Part shown: one piece after another, positions 47,106 through 55,590 of the stretch
How the letters are laid out: the number at the start of each line of letters is the position of its first letter
How positions within the stretch are numbered: position 1 is the stretch's first letter
Assembly: GCA_945875545.1 (NCBI GenBank)
Contig: CAMCKZ010000001.1
Span: 1-64,000 of the forward strand
DNA: 64,000 nt
Source of the DNA: Polyangium aurulentum
Lineage (GTDB): Bacteria > Myxococcota_A > Polyangia > Polyangiales > Polyangiaceae
Reading direction: 5' to 3'
Program-made: the position numbers and the translations under genes
The notes under the pieces: generated by a model
Databases searched by the model: none
Seen by the model: the letters and a program-made list of their open reading frames with translations, nothing else
Told to the model about the DNA's origin: nothing

Positions 47106-48050
47106 CTACAGCTGGACGTCGGCGCGGGGGTCTGACTCGGGCTCTTCGGCGGGCATCGACGCGACCCAGCGATCGACCTCGGTCTCGCTCGCAATCGGCA
47201 TGACCAAGCGGAGGTGCACGTAGAGATCCCCGGGGGTCTCTTTGCCGCGTGCGACCCCTTTGCCGCGGAGGCGCAGCATGGTGCCCGCGGGACTTTTTGC
47301 GGGCACCGTGAGGGTCACCGAGGCGTCGATGGTGGGCACGCGAACTTTTGCCCCGCGCCAAGCTTCGCCGACGGTGACGGGGAGGTCCAGGTGCAGGTTG
47401 TCGCCGTCGCGGCGAAAGTGTTTGTGCGGCTGCACCTCGATCGTCAGGTGCAGAGTGCCCGGAGGCCCGCCCGCCGGCGAGAGGCCACCGCCACCGCGAA
47501 TGGTCAATTTTTCGCCATCGCGAACGCCGGGCGGCACGCGAATTTTGAGGGGCTCGGTGCGCGACGGATGCGAGCGTACGTCGAGGGTTGCACCGCGGAT
47601 CGATGAGGCAAAATCCACGGAAATGGTTGCCACCGCGTCGGAGCCCGGCACCCGCGACGGGGCGCGCTGCTTCTCGAACATATCGCCGAACAGGTCGTTC
47701 AGATTCTGGTGCCCTGCGGTGCCGAACAGATCGTCGAAATTGAAGCCCGCGTTGCCATGCGACCCGCCGCTCGTGGGCTGAGAACTGTGCCGACGGTACG
47801 CGCGCATGCGGTCGGGATCGAATCCGTCGCGCAAACCGTCTTCTCCGAACTCGTTGTAGAGTGCACGCTTATGCTCGTCCGACAAAACATCGAAGGCGCG
47901 GTTGACGGCTTTGAATTGTGCCTCGAGGACTTTGTCGTCGGGGTGGCGATCCGGATGAAGATCTTTGGCGAGTTTTCGGTACGCACGCTTGATGACGGCG
48001 GGATCGTCGTCGCGGGAAACACCGAGCACGCTGTAGTAATCCTGAGCCAT
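47106..48050 (-). CDS. CbpA-type DnaJ co-chaperone
   Basis: Hsp40 protein, 314 residues: J-domain at ~4-70 with the HPD motif (DLHPDRHPDD), Gly/Phe-rich stretch (NAGFNFDDLFGTAG), no CxxCxGxG zinc region, and two DnaJ C-terminal beta domains (VPPGVRDGEKLTIRGGGG, LRGKGVARG.ETPGDLYVHL). This is the CbpA/class B layout. It stimulates DnaK ATPase (family knowledge). ATG at 48050 chosen since the three extra upstream residues have no support. No dnaK is nearby. Confidence 0.92.
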   Translation of the reverse strand: MAQDYYSVLGVSRDDDPAVIKRAYRKLAKDLHPDRHPDDKVLEAQFKAVNRAFDVLSDEHKRALYNEFGEDGLRDGFDPDRMRAYRRHSSQPTSGGSHGNAGFNFDDLFGTAGHQNLNDLFGDMFEKQRAPSRVPGSDAVATISVDFASSIRGATLDVRSHPSRTEPLKIRVPPGVRDGEKLTIRGGGGLSPAGGPPGTLHLTIEVQPHKHFRRDGDNLHLDLPVTVGEAWRGAKVRVPTIDASVTLTVPAKSPAGTMLRLRGKGVARGKETPGDLYVHLRLVMPIASETEVDRWVASMPAEEPESDPRADVQL

Positions 48051-48172
48051 TCGCCACACCCTAAGTCGCCCTCACGACGGAGGCAACTGACTGACCACGC
48101 ATGGAAGTTCGCGCGCCTGCCGACGCGCAAATCTCTTGAAAATATGCTGAACAAGATGCAAACGCCCGGGGC

Positions 48173-48616
48173 CTAGGGCTCGTGCCTTGTCGCGTCGGAG
48201 AACGGAACCTCCACGGCCCATCGATCGCCCTCGCGCACCAAATTGAGTTTGCCGTGCTCGAGCGATTCGTTGGCGCCGAAGACCTCCACCACCGCACGGT
48301 CTCCGCGCAGCTCCGTCTTCGTTCGCACGACCTCAAAGCGCGCAAAAATAAAAGCGTCCGCGATGAGTTCAACGCTCTCCACGCGTCGCCCAAGAATGAC
48401 CGAAGCCCGCTTCGCGCGGTCGTCGAGATCGCGGCGCGAGGAAGCCGGCAACGCCCCGAGCGCGCGCCTCGCCCGCACCAAATCTTCGTCGGCGTGACGC
48501 AAATCTTGAAGCAGATCGGTCACGGTGCGCCCGGGGTCGGGCGACTCCGCGCGGCATCCCAAGACCCCCGCGAAGGCAAGAGCGAAAACGGGGCGAAGCA
48601 ACCGAAAAAACGTCAC
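48173..48616 (-). CDS. Small lipoprotein, function unknown
   Basis: 147 residues from a GTG at 48616: signal peptide ending with lipobox GVLGC (Cys21), then a helical region (LLQDLRHADEDLVRARRALGAL) and a beta-rich end. It looks like the NTF2-like/DUF4878 type of small lipoprotein, but I cannot name the family. It lies 123 bases upstream of the CbpA-type gene on the same strand. Confidence 0.6.
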   Translation of the reverse strand: MTFFRLLRPVFALAFAGVLGCRAESPDPGRTVTDLLQDLRHADEDLVRARRALGALPASSRRDLDDRAKRASVILGRRVESVELIADAFIFARFEVVRTKTELRGDRAVVEVFGANESLEHGKLNLVREGDRWAVEVPFSDATRHEP

Positions 48617-48746
48617 CCCGAGACTATAGAGCGTATTTCGCTATGCACACAATAACCATCTCGCCACTTGTGCGGCGGTTTCCCAAGATGTGCCCTTTTG
48701 CAGGCAGTAATTGGCCATTTGTCGCACATGTAAATACAGTGAAGGC

Positions 48747-49766
48747 GTGACTTCTCGACCACTACGCCTCCATTGGACTGGACGTCCGTCAAATTTCAGC
48801 GACGGGCGCGAAGGGCCTTCCTTGGCGCGCGCCACGGTTGCCCGGCGGTACGCCACGGCCGATGGTCGGGGCGAATTTTTCGAGGGAGACAACCTGCGAA
48901 GTCTCGATGCCCTCGTCCGCGAACGCGAGGCCTCCGTGGCCCTCGCGTATCTCGATCCGCCGTTCGACACCGGGCGCGTTTTCGAGACCCAAGGTCGCCT
49001 CGCCGCGGGCGATGGAAAAACGGTTGCTTACGATGATCGGTGGTCGGATCGCGCCGAGTGGCTTGAGGCGTTGGCGTCGCGGCTGGCGCGCATTCGCGAA
49101 CTGCTCGCGCCGCATGGCTGCGTCGTCGTGCACGTGGATCCGCGTACCAGTCACTACGTAAAAGTGCTCATGGACGAACTCTTCGGCGAAGAGAATTTCG
49201 TCAGTGAGATCATCTGGCGCTACAGGCGATGGCCAGCAAAAACGCGGAACTTTCAGCGCGTTCACGATGTCATGTTGCGTTACCGAAAAGACGCCCGGTG
49301 CGAGGGCCGGTGGAACCCCCTCTACGAAGATCTGGCGCCGTCGACGAAGGCCACATGGGGCACGCGCAAGCAACGCGCAGTCGTGGATGCAAACGGAAAA
49401 CGCCTTCGTTCCACCACCGAAGACGTGGAGTCGAAGGGCGTTCCGATGGGCGACGTTTGGGATATCGGCGTTGTCGCGCCGGTTGCAAAAGAGCGCACGG
49501 GGTATCCTTCGCAGAAGCCCGAGAGTCTCCTGTCGCGGCTCATCACAAGTCTGACAGACGAGGGAGATCTGGTGCTGGACCCTTACGCGGGCAGCGGAAC
49601 GACGGCCGCCGCAGCGTGGAAACTAGGGCGACGTTTTGTGACGATGGACGCGGGAGAAGCCTCTCGCGATGTGGTTCTGGCCCGCCTTGCTGCAATCGGG
49701 GCAAATCTTCGGCATGAAGATCACCCGGAAAAAACCAGCATAAACGTAAAAGTCGCGGCTGCCTGA
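48747..49766 (+). CDS. Site-specific DNA methyltransferase (DPPF type)
   Basis: Adenine-N6 or cytosine-N4 methyltransferase, 339 residues. Catalytic motif IV DPPF at 70-73 precedes the AdoMet motif I YAGSGTT (280-286), the permuted beta-class order; the middle contains a target-recognition region and the SQKPESLL element typical of type III Mod and related proteins. GTG at 48747 with AGTGAAGGC upstream. No restriction subunit lies on either side, so it looks like an orphan enzyme. It may modify the genome for regulation or protect against restriction (inference). Confidence 0.88.
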   Translation: MTSRPLRLHWTGRPSNFSDGREGPSLARATVARRYATADGRGEFFEGDNLRSLDALVREREASVALAYLDPPFDTGRVFETQGRLAAGDGKTVAYDDRWSDRAEWLEALASRLARIRELLAPHGCVVVHVDPRTSHYVKVLMDELFGEENFVSEIIWRYRRWPAKTRNFQRVHDVMLRYRKDARCEGRWNPLYEDLAPSTKATWGTRKQRAVVDANGKRLRSTTEDVESKGVPMGDVWDIGVVAPVAKERTGYPSQKPESLLSRLITSLTDEGDLVLDPYAGSGTTAAAAWKLGRRFVTMDAGEASRDVVLARLAAIGANLRHEDHPEKTSINVKVAAA

Positions 49767-49857
49767 GCGCAAAAGGTGAAAGTTTCTTACGGAGCGAGCC
49801 GTATGCCATCCCGTTAGGCCTATTGCCTTTCGGCACTCTCGAATCGGATGATTCGCC

Positions 49858-51780
49858 ATGACCGTTTCCGTCAAGCAAATATACGCAGCCCTGGCCGTTA
49901 TCGCGGTCGGCATTATCCCCATGTTTCTGCCCAACCGAGACGTCGGGCAGTACACGCTTGCCGTGGCCATCGTCGCCGCGATCGTGAACCTGCTGGCATC
50001 GGTGGGTGGGGCCGGGAGCGCGCCCATCGTCGAGGCGGTGCGCCGCGCGTCGAACGGAGAGCGTCCGATTGCACCTGGCGATGCGGCACCGGATGTTGCT
50101 CGAATCATTGAAGAAATTGGCACCATGGTCGACGCGCAAAAACGCCGCGACCAAGAAGGAACCCAGCGTCGCGCGGCGGTTGCTAGCCTGCCCGATGCGG
50201 TGCGCCGAGCCATGGTTGGTGAGCGCGTTGTGCCCGCAGACGAAGTGCCCACCGACGTGGCCCGTGTCTACGACGAACTTGGCCGTTTCGTGGATGCCCG
50301 CCGCCGCGATACCGCAGAGGAGGCCGCGCGAAAGGGCGTGTACACTGTGCTCACCGAGGCCATCAAACGGGCCTGGGCAGGCGACCACACAAGCCCGCCG
50401 CAAGAGGCCCCGAACGACCTTATTCGCCTCTACGATGAGCTTCGCAACCTCGTCGATGCGCGGCGCAAAGAGGCCGCTGACCTGGCTTTGAAGAAGGCCG
50501 AGATCGATCAGAGCGAGTGGAGTGTCGAAGAGGCTGGCAAGCGTCTCGTTGAGAACATGACGGTGGCACTCACGGCCATCGACGAAACCGGAACGGTCAT
50601 TCGTGATCTCGCCGCAACGGTGCGAGAAGTGGCGTCGCACGTGGAATCGCTCACGGGCAGCGCCGACGAATCCACCACCTCGGTGCGCGAGATTTCCGCC
50701 ACAAACGATGTCGTCGTCGAGAACGTCATTGAGCTTGCGGGGTCTGTCAAAGACGGCGCCAAGCAGATGGAAGAAATGCACGCCTCGATCAAGGAGGTTG
50801 CTCGCTCCGTCGAGATGCTTTCTCAGACCGCCGAAGAGACCTCGAGCAGCATGAACGAGATGGACGTTTCCATCGCGCAAGTGCAATCGAACGCAAACGA
50901 AACCGCACGTTTGTCTGAAGAAGTGGCTCTCGACGCCGAAAAGGGCGCGGAAGCGATCCTGAAAACCCTCTCTGAGATGTACCGCATCAAAGAGTCGTCA
51001 CAGGAAGCCGTCGCGGTTATTTCGAACCTCGGCTCGCGCATCGAGGCCATCGGCCAAATCATCAACGTCATCGACGACGTCGCCGAACAAACGAACCTTC
51101 TCGCCCTCAACGCCGCGATTATTGCCGCGCAAGCCGGTGAACAGGGCAAGGGCTTTGCGGTCGTCGCCGACGAAATCAAAGAGCTGGCGGAGCGCGCCGG
51201 TGCAAGCACGCGTGAAATCACCGACCTCGTGAAAACCGTGCAAGCCGAGTCTCGCAACGCCATCGCGGCGGTGGAGCGCGGCAATCACAACGTCGACCGC
51301 GGGGTCGAGGTTTCGAACGAAGCAGAGCGCGCGCTCAAGAAAATTCTTGAGTCCTCGCAGAAGTCCACGAACATGGTGCGGGCGATTGCGCGTGCCACCG
51401 TCGAGCAGGCAAAAGGCTCGAAACAGGTGACCGACGCCGGCGGACGCATCGCTGAAACCATGCAGCAAATTGCCGCGGCAACGCAGCAGCAAGCGCGCGC
51501 CTCCGACATCATTCTGAAGAGCTCCGACAAAATGCGCATGATTGCGTCGCACGTCGAGCGTTCGTCGCAAGAGCAGGCTCGCGGCTCCAAGCAGCTCCTC
51601 GGGGTCATCGAGCACATCTCGAACATGGTGCGCGCGCTGAACCAAAGCGAGAGAGCGCAAATGCGTTCCGGGGAACAACTCATCGGAGCGGTCGGCCGTA
51701 TCGAAGACGCCATTCGTGGCCAAGATGGCTCGTTGAAGCAGCTTATGGGGTCCGTCGAGCGGATGAAAAAAGCCCTTTAA
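49858..51780 (+). CDS. Methyl-accepting chemotaxis protein, poly-HAMP
   Basis: 640 residues. Two closely spaced membrane helices (~8-24 and ~32-52) with almost no periplasmic loop, so there is no external ligand-binding domain. Then three tandem repeats with an exact period of 54 residues (EAVRRA at 59, DAVRRA at 113, EAIKRA at 167; VDA at 91, 145, 199) that resemble HAMP units. A long coiled-coil signalling domain follows, with the conserved tip [24 protein letters not shown]. No cheA or cheW lies next to it. It may sense the membrane state or cytoplasmic signals (inference). Confidence 0.9.
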   Translation: MTVSVKQIYAALAVIAVGIIPMFLPNRDVGQYTLAVAIVAAIVNLLASVGGAGSAPIVEAVRRASNGERPIAPGDAAPDVARIIEEIGTMVDAQKRRDQEGTQRRAAVASLPDAVRRAMVGERVVPADEVPTDVARVYDELGRFVDARRRDTAEEAARKGVYTVLTEAIKRAWAGDHTSPPQEAPNDLIRLYDELRNLVDARRKEAADLALKKAEIDQSEWSVEEAGKRLVENMTVALTAIDETGTVIRDLAATVREVASHVESLTGSADESTTSVREISATNDVVVENVIELAGSVKDGAKQMEEMHASIKEVARSVEMLSQTAEETSSSMNEMDVSIAQVQSNANETARLSEEVALDAEKGAEAILKTLSEMYRIKESSQEAVAVISNLGSRIEAIGQIINVIDDVAEQTNLLALNAAIIAAQAGEQGKGFAVVADEIKELAERAGASTREITDLVKTVQAESRNAIAAVERGNHNVDRGVEVSNEAERALKKILESSQKSTNMVRAIARATVEQAKGSKQVTDAGGRIAETMQQIAAATQQQARASDIILKSSDKMRMIASHVERSSQEQARGSKQLLGVIEHISNMVRALNQSERAQMRSGEQLIGAVGRIEDAIRGQDGSLKQLMGSVERMKKAL

Positions 51781-52007
51781 TATCCGGCTCCGGCACCGGG
51801 GTAAGGGCCGGTTTACGGTCGGGGAGAGCGCATGCTGCCGCTCCCCCGACGACCCCCACCAGCTTTTATGCTGACTCGCCCGCCTCCATCCGGGGTCAAT
51901 GCGACTGAAAACCGCTCTAGGGCTCGCGCGTTTTGTCTTTTTGCGATGGGTCTCCGGCGTCACGTGGCGCTTGGATTGCGTTTGGATTTCGAGCACGGTG
52001 CACATGC

Positions 52008-52700
52008 ATGCAGAACGCACCAAAGCGCACGATACTGATCATCGACGATGAGGTTCAAATCGTTCTTGGACTCCGCGACGCTCTCGAGTTCGAGGGCTTT
52101 CGTGTGGTGACAGCGGAGCTCGGACTGGTGGGTGTGGAGCTCGCCAAGAAAGAGCGCCCCGAGGCGATTCTCTTGGATTTGATGCTCCCGGATGCCAACG
52201 GGTACCAGGCGTGTGCCCTCATTCGGGCCTTCGATCGGCGCGTGCCCATCTTGATGCTGACGGCGCGTTCCCAAGAGGGCGACAAGCTGCGTGGCTTCGA
52301 GGCGGGCGCAGACGACTACGTCACGAAGCCATTCAGTGTGAACGAGCTCATCGCGCGGTTGCGGGCGATTGTTCGGCGTACCGAGTGGCAGCCCCAGTCG
52401 CCAGAAACCACCGTCATCGGCGAGGCAACGATCAACTTTGGTGCCCAAACCTCGCGCCGAGGCGGGCTCGAAGAGCCTCTAAGTTTTTACGAGGTGGAGG
52501 TCTTGCGCTTGCTCGTCGAGAAGCAGGGGCAGGCCGTGGCCCGCGACCATATTCTCGAAAGGGTGTGGGGCCTTCAGAACGTCGCGACGAACCGCACCGT
52601 CGACAACGTCATCGTGAAGTTGCGGAAAAAGATTGAGTCCTCCGCGGAGAAACCCCTGCATATTCTCACGGTATACGGCTTTGGCTACAAGCTCGCGTAG
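52008..52700 (+). CDS. OmpR/PhoB-type response regulator
   Basis: 230 residues: receiver domain (DDE near residue 14-16, phospho-acceptor in LLDLMLPDANG, MLTARS, VTKPFS) and winged-helix domain (LSFYEVEVLRLLVEKQGQAVARDHILERVWG, NRTVDNVIVKLRKKIE, LTVYGFGYKLA). A CpG-rich 227-base leader separates it from the chemoreceptor. No histidine kinase is nearby. The ATG lies in a copy of the near-variant TGCAGAACGCA (52009-52019). Confidence 0.9.
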   Translation: MQNAPKRTILIIDDEVQIVLGLRDALEFEGFRVVTAELGLVGVELAKKERPEAILLDLMLPDANGYQACALIRAFDRRVPILMLTARSQEGDKLRGFEAGADDYVTKPFSVNELIARLRAIVRRTEWQPQSPETTVIGEATINFGAQTSRRGGLEEPLSFYEVEVLRLLVEKQGQAVARDHILERVWGLQNVATNRTVDNVIVKLRKKIESSAEKPLHILTVYGFGYKLA

Positions 52701-52898
52701 GTGGATATTCGGAAGGCACGGGCGCAGCGCTGCGTCCGCGTGACCGCGGGCTCTTGTCGGCGGCACCAAAGAAACAAGAGGCAGTCTGCATGCACATGTT
52801 GGTGAACGGTTGCTCCCGAGGGAAGACGTTCCTCGGCCCAACAAGATGCAGAATGCATGCAGCTGCGCGTGTCACGAGCTGCTAGCGCACGCGGAGCG

Positions 52899-53300
52899 TT
52901 ACAAGTTCTTGTCGAAGCTCAGAGACGCCGAATTGATGCAGTAACGGCGCCCGGTGGGGAGCGGGCCATCGTCGAATACGTGGCCCAAATGGGCACCGCA
53001 GCTTGAGCACACGACCTCGGTACGGGCCATGCCGAGGGAACGGTCCACGTGTTCCTCGACGCCGCTTCCGGGGACGGTCGCCTGGAACGACGGCCAACCG
53101 CAGCCCGAGTCGAACTTGTCTGCGGAGGCAAAAAGCTCATCTCCACAGCAAATACACAGGTAACAGCCGCTTTCGTGGTGGTCCCAGTAGCGGCCCGTGA
53201 AGGCTCGCTCCGTCGCCGCCTCGCGGGTCACGGCGTACTCCATGGGGCTCAAACTTGCCCGCCACTCTTCAGGTGTTTTCTCGATTCGATGCTTGCCCAC
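52899..53300 (-). CDS. msrB: Methionine-R-sulfoxide reductase B
   Basis: Repairs methionine-R-sulfoxide. 133 residues from the GTG at 53300, chosen for the strong GGGAGG five to six bases upstream. Zinc ligands Cys49, Cys52, Cys98, Cys101; resolving Cys67 in SGCGWPSF; catalytic Cys121 in [10 protein letters not shown]. All key residues are present. A longer frame from a TTG at 53357 has no ribosome-binding site. Likely cytoplasmic. Confidence 0.95.
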   Translation of the reverse strand: MGKHRIEKTPEEWRASLSPMEYAVTREAATERAFTGRYWDHHESGCYLCICCGDELFASADKFDSGCGWPSFQATVPGSGVEEHVDRSLGMARTEVVCSSCGAHLGHVFDDGPLPTGRRYCINSASLSFDKNL

Positions 53301-53427
53301 GTGTGCCTCCCACGACCTGCGATTGTGCTTTTCGGTGACTATTTTGAGATTGGGCAAATTGTGCCGAACTGAGGTCTTCTCAGACGCCCGTTACCCTGGC
53401 ACACTGATGTCTCCCATAAGGAATGCC

Positions 53428-53799
53428 ATGCATAAAGTCCTCGTCGTTGACGACAGCATTACGGTAGCCCGCCAGCTCCAGAGAATTCTCGAAGGCAGCG
53501 GCGATCTTCAGTTCGTCGGGCACGCCAAGAATGGCGCTGAAGCTCTCAAGATGAAGGCGACGGAAAACCCAGACATCGTCTGCATGGATATGTCCATGCC
53601 GATCATGGACGGCGTCCAGACCCTTCGCGCGATGATTGCGAAAGACCCGAACGCCAAGATTGTGATGATTTCTTCGCTTGCGGGCGTCGGAGACAAGTTC
53701 ACCGAGGTCATCAAGCTGGGGGCCAAGAACGTCCTCTCGAAGCCTTTCGAGGCCGAGCAAGTTCTTTCGACGCTCAGGGCCGTTCTCGCGGCCGGCTGA
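53428..53799 (+). CDS. CheY-like single-domain response regulator
   Basis: 123 residues, receiver only: DD at 8-9, phospho-acceptor Asp54 (DMSMPIMDG), MISSLAG, SKPF. ATG preceded by AAGGAA. Immediately followed by 10-base tandem repeats and the CheX-like gene, whose product would dephosphorylate CheY-P in the established CheC/CheX/FliY scheme. No kinase is adjacent. Confidence 0.93.
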   Translation: MHKVLVVDDSITVARQLQRILEGSGDLQFVGHAKNGAEALKMKATENPDIVCMDMSMPIMDGVQTLRAMIAKDPNAKIVMISSLAGVGDKFTEVIKLGAKNVLSKPFEAEQVLSTLRAVLAAG

Positions 53800-53840
53800 A
53801 ACGGGCCGAAGGTTCGACCCCTGGCGTGTACGGCAAGGGT

Positions 53841-53893
53841 TGGCCCCATTGGCCCCGGTTGGCCCCGGTTGGCCTTGATTGGCCCCGGTTGGC
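53841..53893. repeat. 10-base tandem repeat GGCCCCGGTT
   Basis: Five imperfect copies of GGCCCCGGTT in tandem between the CheY-like gene and the CheX-like gene (GGCCCCATT, GGCCCCGGTT, GGCCCCGGTT, GGCCTTGATT, GGCCCCGGTT). They are outside any supported gene. Its role is unknown; it may act as a spacer or regulatory site, or be neutral slippage. Confidence 0.85.
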
Positions 53894-53968
53894 AGGGGTG
53901 TTTGGTGTGGTTCTCCGACACGCGCGTCTCCATTTCCGTCTGGGTAGCCCGGCAACAAGGGGTGGTTC

Positions 53969-54835
53969 ATGGCAGTCAAATTCTTCGGCCAATTCCTTGT
54001 GGAACAGCGCGTGGTCTCGGCCGAGCAAATCCTTGCGGCCATCAAGCTTCAAGAGTCGCGCAACCTGAAATTCGGCGACATGGCCGTCTTCCTTGGGTTC
54101 CTCTCGGAGCGCCAGATGGAGCTCGCTCATCGTGCTCAGCGCCGCGAAGATTTGCCCTTGGGTGACATGCTCGTGAAGCTTGGTTTTCTCACCAACTTTC
54201 AGCGAGAAGCGGTGCTGGCGCGGCAGAAGTCGCAGCACCTGTTCATTGGTGAGGCGCTCGTAGAACTCGCGGTGCTCGACCACACCAAGCTCGGGTATTA
54301 CCTAAACGAGTTTAAGCTCGACCAAGCCGCATACATTACCGACGACATCGACATGCCGGAGGATGTTCCCCATCGGGACTTCTGTGTTTTCTGCGCAGAC
54401 ATTACCTACAAGCTGCTCACGCGCATGGCGGGCGTGCGGCACCGGCCCGTTCCGGCGCAAATAGTCGACGCCCTCGAGGGCAACGACGTCGTCGTGACCA
54501 TGAGCTTGGTCGGCAGTGTCAACGCGATGTTTATTGTCTCGGTGTCGCGCGAGATCATGAACGCCCTGGCGCGCTCGGTTCTCGAGATCGACGACGTGGG
54601 TCCGGAGCCCGACGAAGTGCTGATCGACACGGTGAAAGAGTTCGCCAACGTCGTCATCGGCAACGTCGTCGCGAAGGCCCAAATCAAGGGTTACAAAGTC
54701 GACATCGTTCCGCCAGAATTGCTTGAGGTTGGCGATGGCCTCATCGCCGTTCCGGGGAATATGGTCGGCGTTTATTTCCCCGTGGTCGTTCCAAACGGAT
54801 CGCGATGCGAATTTGCTCTATTCGTCACGCCGTGA
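53969..54835 (+). CDS. CheX-domain protein with MshEN-like N-terminus
   Basis: 288 residues. The N-terminal ~120 residues contain two repeats of a MshEN/T2SS-E N-terminal-like fold (FGQFLVEQRVVSAEQILAAIKLQ and KLGFLTNFQREAVLARQK). The C-terminal ~150 residues are a CheX/CheC-type phosphatase domain with DTVKEFANVVIGNV, in which the E..N pair forms the CheY-P phosphatase site. MshEN domains bind c-di-GMP in some proteins, so a link between c-di-GMP and CheY signalling is possible (inference). Upstream: single-domain CheY. Confidence 0.8.
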   Translation: MAVKFFGQFLVEQRVVSAEQILAAIKLQESRNLKFGDMAVFLGFLSERQMELAHRAQRREDLPLGDMLVKLGFLTNFQREAVLARQKSQHLFIGEALVELAVLDHTKLGYYLNEFKLDQAAYITDDIDMPEDVPHRDFCVFCADITYKLLTRMAGVRHRPVPAQIVDALEGNDVVVTMSLVGSVNAMFIVSVSREIMNALARSVLEIDDVGPEPDEVLIDTVKEFANVVIGNVVAKAQIKGYKVDIVPPELLEVGDGLIAVPGNMVGVYFPVVVPNGSRCEFALFVTP

Positions 54836-55512
54836 AGCTCATTACCAAAGTGGCGCGCCTTGACGCGCCCGTTCCTTCGCGTGTTTTGGCCCGCGCTCTT
54901 GTCGGCGTCGTCATGTTGGCTCTCTCTTCGTCCGTAGCGGCCAGCGCTGGGCCTGCGGGGGGGGTAGGCGAGGCGCTCGTTCCGGGCGCAGTGTTGCCGG
55001 CTTCGGAGGCCGCGGCGGGCGTAGCGGGGGCCGCGGGGGCGGCGGGCGGGCACGGTGCGTCAGCCGGCCATCCGGACACCGCGGCGGACGACGGGGCGTT
55101 CGTCCAGGGGGAAAAATCCGTTGAAGCGCGGGTGCTTGCGCCCTGTTGCTGGAACCAAACCCTCGACGTGCACGAAAGCGATCTCGCGCGCGAGCTCCGT
55201 CGTGAGATTAGGGCCCGGCTTCGCGCCGGTGAAACGGTCGATGGAATTGAGGCGTCGTTCGTCGAGCGGTACGGCGAGCGCGTGCGCGCGGCACCGGCAG
55301 ACGAACGCGTGGGTGCCCTTCTTGGGGTTGGTGTTTTGGCGATGGCCGTCGTGGCCGGATGGGTCCTCCGGCGTTCGTTCGCGTCCATGGGGGCGGGGGC
55401 GGGCACCGGGGCGCGCGTGGGCGCGGGGCCTGTGGTGACGACGACGCGCGACGAATGGGACGAGCGTCTCGACGAGGAGCTTCAGCGACGGCGCGAACAA
55501 ATGCGTGCATAG
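54832..55512 (+). CDS. CcmH/CycL-like protein with CC motif
   Basis: 226 residues. N-terminal membrane helix/signal (~18-38), an Ala/Gly-rich stretch, then a CcmH-like domain APCCWNQTLDVHESDLARELRREI...YGERV, and a second helix (~165-190). Classical CcmH has CxxC for haem ligation to apocytochrome c; here the two cysteines are adjacent (Cys105-Cys106), as known in some CcmH-like variants. The GTG at 54832 overlaps the CheX-like stop (GTGA); an ATG at 54805 is the alternative. No other ccm gene lies in the window. Confidence 0.72.
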   Translation: MKLITKVARLDAPVPSRVLARALVGVVMLALSSSVAASAGPAGGVGEALVPGAVLPASEAAAGVAGAAGAAGGHGASAGHPDTAADDGAFVQGEKSVEARVLAPCCWNQTLDVHESDLARELRREIRARLRAGETVDGIEASFVERYGERVRAAPADERVGALLGVGVLAMAVVAGWVLRRSFASMGAGAGTGARVGAGPVVTTTRDEWDERLDEELQRRREQMRA

Positions 55513-55590
55513 TGCACGCCGTGTGCATGTAGAATACAACGGTGCGGAGCGCCCTCCCGCGAAGGCAAATGTGCCGCGGGAGGCGAACCG

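Noticed and set aside
53841-53893. CRISPR array
   Set aside because: 10-base contiguous tandem repeats without spacers, and no cas genes.
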